This document shows, one piece after another, positions 21,006 to 24,860 of a stretch of 24,860 nt of DNA. Within the stretch, counting starts at the first letter, position 1. Every line of letters begins with the position of its first letter. A program made the translations under genes and the position numbers. A model generated the notes under the pieces. That model saw only the letters and a program-made list of their open reading frames with translations. It had not been told where the DNA came from and searched no databases. Origin of the DNA: a bacterium (lineage in GTDB: Bacteria; Chloroflexota; Limnocylindria; Limnocylindrales; Limnocylindraceae); assembly GCA_009919365.1 (NCBI GenBank), contig RGBZ01000004.1, positions 1 through 24,860 on the forward strand. Direction: 5' to 3'.

Positions 21006-23560
21006 TAGACCGCCTCCGCCTGTTCAGCCGGCGCCTCCGCAACCGACTCAACGGCGGCAGGCTGCGCCGCCGGATCCTTACCTTTCGCCTTTGCCTTTGG
21101 CTTCGCCTTGCTCTTTGCTTTCACTTTTTCCTTTGGCTTCGCCTTGCTCTTTGTCGCGCTCTTTACGCCACCGTCGGAGGCGGCAGCAGCGCCGCGCCGC
21201 GGACGCTTCGGCACCCAGGCAAGCGGATCTGGCTCGCCACCGGCAATCACCGAGCCAAGACTTACGATTTCTGGCAGGTTTACCCGCGCGCCGCACTTGG
21301 TGCAGACGCCACCCTCATCATCTTTACCGATCACGGCACCGCACTCGGCATGCGTCGCACCTGTTGGGCGCGGTCGAATGGTCTTGCACTCTGGATAGCG
21401 GTTGCACGAATAGAAGTAGGTTCCGCGCTTGTTGTTCTTCTTTGGGCCAAGCTTGCCACCGTGCTCCACACCGCAGACAGGACAGAGCGCATCAAACTCC
21501 AACTTGAACTCTGCGGGAACTTCAGCCTTCGGAATGTATTTGCACTCTGGATAGCGATCGCACCCGAGGAACCAGCCGAATCGGCTCCGACGCTGCGCCA
21601 TCTTGCCGCCGTGCTCTGCGCCGCACATCGGACATGGGAGACCCGCACCTTCGAGTGTTGGCGTGTCGCCCGACGGCGTGTCGTCGCCAATCACCTTTGA
21701 AAGTGACTTACGTTCTGCATGTTCTGGGTAGAGGGTGCAGGCAAGATACCAACCGAAACGGCCGAGGCGCTCCTCCATCGGATGCCCTTCGGAGCACTTC
21801 TCTTCACTGGCTCGGTTGCGGAACTCTCCTGCACCGATCGACTGCGCCTTCTCAAGTACGAGCGGATCAAAGGTGCTCCAAAACTTCTGCAGCACATCGC
21901 GCCAGTTTGCGCGCCCTTCCGCAACGGCGTCCAGCTCCTCTTCCATGCCGGCCGTGAAGCCAAGATCAACGAAGGTTGCAAAGTGAGTGGTGAGTAGATC
22001 ACACACCGTTTCGCCGAGTCGCGTCGCACGGAGGCGATTGTCCTTGTCGCGGTCGACATATTCGCGCTCTTGAATTCGCTCGATGATGGCGGCGTAGGTT
22101 GATGGTCGGCCGATGCCATGCTTCTCTAGCTCCTTCACGAGCGTAGGTTCAGTAAAGCGCGGCTCAGGCTTCGTTGCGTGCGGAACGCCCTCTACTGTGG
22201 CAACGCTCCCCTTCGAGCCCTCTGGCAGATCAGGAACCTTCGCCTCAGCATCTTCGTCTTCGTCATCGCGGCCTTCGAGATAGACCGCGGTGAAGCCTGG
22301 CTCCAGTGTTCGCGTCGCAACTGTTTTAAGGCGATCGCTGCCTGCGTTCCAAATCAGCGTTGTGGATGCCGAGATCTTGTCCGGCATCTGCGATGCGATC
22401 GTGCGGCGCCAGATCAACGTGTAGACCTTCAGCTCGCGTTCGTCGATGTACGGCGCGGCGAGTTCGGGGGTAAGGGCGAGATTCGTTGGACGAATCGCTT
22501 CGTGGGCCTCTTGGGCGTTCTTTGACTTCGAAGCGTATTGACGACCGCCTTCAACAAGCATCTCTGGACCGAATCGTTCGCGGATTACCGCCGCCGCGTC
22601 GCTGATAGCCTGTTGGCTCAGCGTTGGCGAATCAGTACGCATGTACGTAATGAGACCGGTGCGCTCACCGCCGATCTCCACGCCTTCGTAGAGCTTCTGG
22701 GCGAGTTGCATCGTGACGCGTGAGCGGAAGCCGTGCTTGCGACCCGCCTCCTGCTGCAGCGTAGAGGTGGTAAACGGCGGAACGGGGCGCTGTTTACGCG
22801 TCCCCTCGCTGCGCTCTGCGACAACCGCGTCAGCACCATCCAGCCGAGCGACTGCTGCCGCTGCTACCTCAGGATCGAGCTCGAGAACCTCCCCCTTCTC
22901 GCCGATGAGGGTGGCTGGAACGATCAGGTCGCTCGCGGTGGCTGGTCGGATCCCGATCTCGACGGTGGTGTAGTGGCGTGGAATGAAGGCGCGGATGGCG
23001 CGCTCTCGCTCCACAACCAGCCGGAGGGCCACCGACTGCACTCGCCCGGCTGAGAGCTTCGGTTTGACCAGGCGCGAGAGGAGCGGCGAGAGGCGATACC
23101 CCACGAGGCGATCTAGGATGCGGCGCGCCTGTTGGGCGTTAACCAGGTCAAGGTTGATTGCGCGGGGATGGGCGAACGCCTCGAGGATGGCCCCCTTCGT
23201 GATCTCACTGAAGGTGACTCGGTGGCGATCCGCCTCTGGGATGCCAAGTGCCTCCGCCACGTGCCAGGCGATCGCCTCCCCTTCGCGGTCAAGGTCGGTT
23301 GCCAGCCAGACGGAGGTTGCCTTCTTCGCGGCACGAGTGATGTCATCCAGGCGCTTCTGCTTGTCCTCAATGATCTCGTACACGGGAGTGAAACCGTTCT
23401 CGACGTCAACTGCCATGCTCCCCTTCTTCGTCTTCTGGGGGAGATCCCGAATGTGCCCATAGGAGGCGAGCACGGTGTAGTCGGGGCCGAGATACCGCTC
23501 AATCGTCTGGGCCTTGGCCGGCGACTCGACGATTACGAGGTTGGTGGCTGCCTTTGTCAT
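21005..23560 (-). CDS. topA: DNA topoisomerase I with zinc ribbons and Lys-rich tail
   Basis: Topoisomerase I relaxes negative supercoils. From the ATG at 23560 the protein has 851 residues: Toprim domain (LVIVESPAKAQTIERYLG with Glu12; ATDLDREGEAIAWH with Asp89, Asp91 and Glu93), the active-site tyrosine in GLITYMRTDSPTLS (about residue 310) and a series of C-terminal zinc ribbons (CPMCGAEHGGKM...CDRYPECK, CPVCGVEHGGKL...CNRYPECK, and ECGAVIGK...CTKCGARV). The first ribbon-like unit (CSEGHPMEERLGRFGWYLAC) lacks part of the cysteine set. The tail is rich in Lys, Ala and Pro and carries an internal repeat. The start is chosen because its ATG overlaps the dprA stop (ATGA); an upstream start at 23599 would add 13 non-conserved residues. 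Confidence 0.96.
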   Translation of the reverse strand: MTKAATNLVIVESPAKAQTIERYLGPDYTVLASYGHIRDLPQKTKKGSMAVDVENGFTPVYEIIEDKQKRLDDITRAAKKATSVWLATDLDREGEAIAWHVAEALGIPEADRHRVTFSEITKGAILEAFAHPRAINLDLVNAQQARRILDRLVGYRLSPLLSRLVKPKLSAGRVQSVALRLVVERERAIRAFIPRHYTTVEIGIRPATASDLIVPATLIGEKGEVLELDPEVAAAAVARLDGADAVVAERSEGTRKQRPVPPFTTSTLQQEAGRKHGFRSRVTMQLAQKLYEGVEIGGERTGLITYMRTDSPTLSQQAISDAAAVIRERFGPEMLVEGGRQYASKSKNAQEAHEAIRPTNLALTPELAAPYIDERELKVYTLIWRRTIASQMPDKISASTTLIWNAGSDRLKTVATRTLEPGFTAVYLEGRDDEDEDAEAKVPDLPEGSKGSVATVEGVPHATKPEPRFTEPTLVKELEKHGIGRPSTYAAIIERIQEREYVDRDKDNRLRATRLGETVCDLLTTHFATFVDLGFTAGMEEELDAVAEGRANWRDVLQKFWSTFDPLVLEKAQSIGAGEFRNRASEEKCSEGHPMEERLGRFGWYLACTLYPEHAERKSLSKVIGDDTPSGDTPTLEGAGLPCPMCGAEHGGKMAQRRSRFGWFLGCDRYPECKYIPKAEVPAEFKLEFDALCPVCGVEHGGKLGPKKNNKRGTYFYSCNRYPECKTIRPRPTGATHAECGAVIGKDDEGGVCTKCGARVNLPEIVSLGSVIAGGEPDPLAWVPKRPRRGAAAASDGGVKSATKSKAKPKEKVKAKSKAKPKAKAKGKDPAAQPAAVESVAEAPAEQAEAV
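21094..21153. repeat. 24-bp perfect direct repeat in the topA tail
   Basis: The segments 21094-21117 and 21130-21153 are identical and 36 bases apart. They encode two copies of KSKAKPK in the basic C-terminal tail of topoisomerase I. Such tails bind DNA non-specifically in several bacterial topoisomerases, and the repeat probably arose by slippage. Confidence 0.85.
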
Positions 23561-24540
23561 GGGCGAGAGCGTAGCACCGCCCCCAGAACGCGCCGCCAAC
23601 GCCCGCCGCGCTGCTCAATGAGCCCGCGCAGGCTCAAGAGGGTCAGGGCGGCCACCAGCGCCCCGGGAAGCTCCTGCATGAGGTCGCTCAGATCACCTTC
23701 GACGACCCCTTCAGCACCAGCCGCATCAAGCCTCTCGAGGATTTGGCGCTGCAAACCAGATGCCCCAGCCTCAACAGCGCCTGTCGCAACTGACGGCTCA
23801 CGCTCGGGAACGTCAACCTGACTCTGCAAGGACAGCGCACAGACAGCAAGCCACGCGCGTAGGTCCGAAACTCCAGAAACAAGCACGGGTGCGCGCTCTT
23901 CCGTGAGACGCAAAGACAACTCCTTCGCTCTCTGGAGCCATCGGAGACCCCCTGCCGCTGTCTCTGCATCGTATGGGGCACTGACGATGCCGACGGGGAG
24001 ACCGAATCCTGCGGCCGATTCGGCGGTAATGAGCGCCCCAGAGCCCTCTGGTGCCTCAACCACGATGAGCCCGTCACAAAGGGCCGCCAACAGGTGATTC
24101 CGGGCGGCGAAGCTCCAGGCGGCAGGGGGCGTGCCGACGGGGCGATCAGAGAGAAGGAGGCCCACCTCGGCAATCTGCTCGGCCAGGCGCCGCGCGCCGT
24201 AGCGGAGTCCGAGCGGGGCGGGACTCGGAAGTACCGCAATCGTCTCCCCTCCCGCCTCTACGGCGGCCAAATGGGCCACCTCGTCGATCCCCAGGGCGAG
24301 CCCGGAGACAACGCACCAGCCAGCTCTGGCCACCTCAGCGGCGATGCGCCGTGCCGCTGCCGCGCCGTGGGGCGAGGGGCGCCGGGTGCCAACGATGCCA
24401 ATCGCTGGCCTCTGGAGCACCTCAACGCGGCCCAGCGCCCAGAGTGGGCGGCGCCGATCTGCATCGGGGGCTAGCCCAAGCGGCTCACAGCGGCGCTCAG
24501 GGATTCGCACGTCTCCCGGGTAGAGCATGACCGCGCTCAC
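23557..24540 (-). CDS. dprA: DNA processing protein DprA
   Basis: DprA protects incoming single-stranded DNA and loads RecA during natural transformation. From the GTG at 24540 the protein has 327 residues, beginning MSAVMLYPGDVRIPE. The Rossmann-like domain shows IGIVGTRRPSPHG, VVSGLALGIDEVAHLAAVEAGG, a SDRP motif (usually SE.P), FAARNHLLAALCDGLIVVEA and SGALITAESAAGFG. The following AVPG and GxNxLI motifs of most DprA proteins are altered (VGIVSAPYDA, GGLRWLQRAKEL). A winged helix closes the protein (about 265-327). The GTG overlaps the comM stop (GTGA); a longer reading from 24648 adds only Arg-rich residues over comM. The run comM-dprA-topA-xerC echoes the dprA-topA order of many bacteria. 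Confidence 0.93.
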   Translation of the reverse strand: MSAVMLYPGDVRIPERRCEPLGLAPDADRRRPLWALGRVEVLQRPAIGIVGTRRPSPHGAAAARRIAAEVARAGWCVVSGLALGIDEVAHLAAVEAGGETIAVLPSPAPLGLRYGARRLAEQIAEVGLLLSDRPVGTPPAAWSFAARNHLLAALCDGLIVVEAPEGSGALITAESAAGFGLPVGIVSAPYDAETAAGGLRWLQRAKELSLRLTEERAPVLVSGVSDLRAWLAVCALSLQSQVDVPEREPSVATGAVEAGASGLQRQILERLDAAGAEGVVEGDLSDLMQELPGALVAALTLLSLRGLIEQRGGRWRRVLGAVLRSRP

Positions 24541-24860
24541 CAACGATCTCCGTGCAGATGGATCGCCTCGGCCACATCGGCCTCGTTGGCTACATCGCGC
24601 CCGTCGAGAAGCGCCACCACGATCGCGACTCGTTCGATCTGACTCCACGCGCGCACGCCGATTCCCTCAACGGCGCGGCGTGTCGCGCGGGTCATCTCGT
24701 TTGGGCGAGCAGTCAGCCGTGCCAGGGCAGCCCGCACCGACGTCGCGCGCTCGCGAGCCGCGAGCGTTGAGAGTTCGCCTCGAGGAAGTGCAGCCAACGG
24801 CGTGTTCGGCCGAGCAAGCCGGACGCGCAGCGGGAATCGATCACGAATCGGTGCCGAGAG
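24537..24860 (-). CDS. comM: ComM/YifB-family AAA ATPase, C-terminal end (cut by window edge)
   Basis: ComM (YifB, Mg-chelatase-like) is a AAA+ helicase that promotes branch migration during natural transformation. The last 107 residues are visible. LSAPIRDRFPLRVRLARPN matches the end of the AAA module (usually SGPLLDRIDLHVEV), here diverged. The rest matches the C-terminal helical domain: AARERATSVRAALARLTARPN, then AWSQIERVAIVVALLDG and DVAEAIHLH, where most members have a SARAxxRILRVARTIADL segment. The frame is open to the window edge, and the true start is outside. GTGA overlap with dprA strengthens the call. A different MoxR- or chelatase-type ATPase is possible because only the tail is seen. 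Confidence 0.8.
   Translation of the reverse strand, partial: LSAPIRDRFPLRVRLARPNTPLAALPRGELSTLAARERATSVRAALARLTARPNEMTRATRRAVEGIGVRAWSQIERVAIVVALLDGRDVANEADVAEAIHLHGDRW

Noticed and set aside
24541..24648. Longer dprA N-terminus beginning at 24648
   Set aside because: The extra 36 residues are Arg-rich, overlap the comM end and lack conservation; the GTG at 24540 gives the usual GTGA junction.
1..24860. CRISPR arrays, tRNA or rRNA genes, riboswitches, T-boxes, insertion sequences
   Set aside because: I saw no repeat-spacer pattern, no tRNA-like or rRNA sequence, no long leader before alaS, hisS or aspS that could hold a T-box, and no transposase or terminal repeats. Gaps are too short for most of these.

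Overview
The window is a dense block of housekeeping genes with no rRNA, tRNA, CRISPR array, insertion sequence or phage gene that I can see. Everything except one gene is on the minus strand, and the longest non-coding gap is 63 bases (220-282), so no gene-free stretch exceeds 300 bases. High GC, GC-rich third positions, very short gaps, and an EF-P with a Gly-Arg-Gly loop tip, a form I recall from Chloroflexota, suggest a small-genome bacterium, perhaps a freshwater Chloroflexota of the Limnocylindria type. That placement is inference and was not tested by a search.

Two long minus-strand gene strings flank one plus-strand gene. Read in the direction of transcription, the right-hand string (24860 to 10474) is comM (3' end only), dprA, topA, xerC, murJ, a FemX-like aminoacyltransferase, murE, relA/spoT, hisS and aspS. 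It runs from DNA uptake and recombination through chromosome topology and dimer resolution, peptidoglycan precursor synthesis and export, and the stringent response to two aminoacyl-tRNA synthetases. The left-hand string (9903 to 1) is typA, a cysteine desulfurase, mnmA, a small membrane protein, alaS, ruvX, mltG, pepP and efp (5' end only). It is dominated by translation and tRNA sulfur modification. Ten of the 17 same-strand junctions are 4-base ATGA or GTGA overlaps and two more are or were 1-base TAATG overlaps, so translation is probably coupled along both strings.

The plus-strand gene at 9947-10477 encodes a short, degenerate relative of MobA/MocA nucleotidyltransferases. It diverges from typA across 43 bases and converges on aspS, where the two TAG stops share the palindrome CTAG.

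The most striking observations are two genes that look broken by internal, out-of-frame deletions. typA has lost a short conserved segment at about 8500-8508 and its C-terminal domain continues in another frame. mltG has lost its whole catalytic domain at about 1562-1579, while the family's typical C-terminus survives in another frame and ends exactly in a TAATG overlap with pepP. These could be real deletions in this strain or assembly errors. I did not find a convincing undescribed multi-gene system. The other points of interest are candidate leaderless promoters, a MurE motif that argues against ordinary meso-diaminopimelate peptidoglycan, a cysteine desulfurase with an altered cofactor pocket, and the orphan nucleotidyltransferase-like gene.
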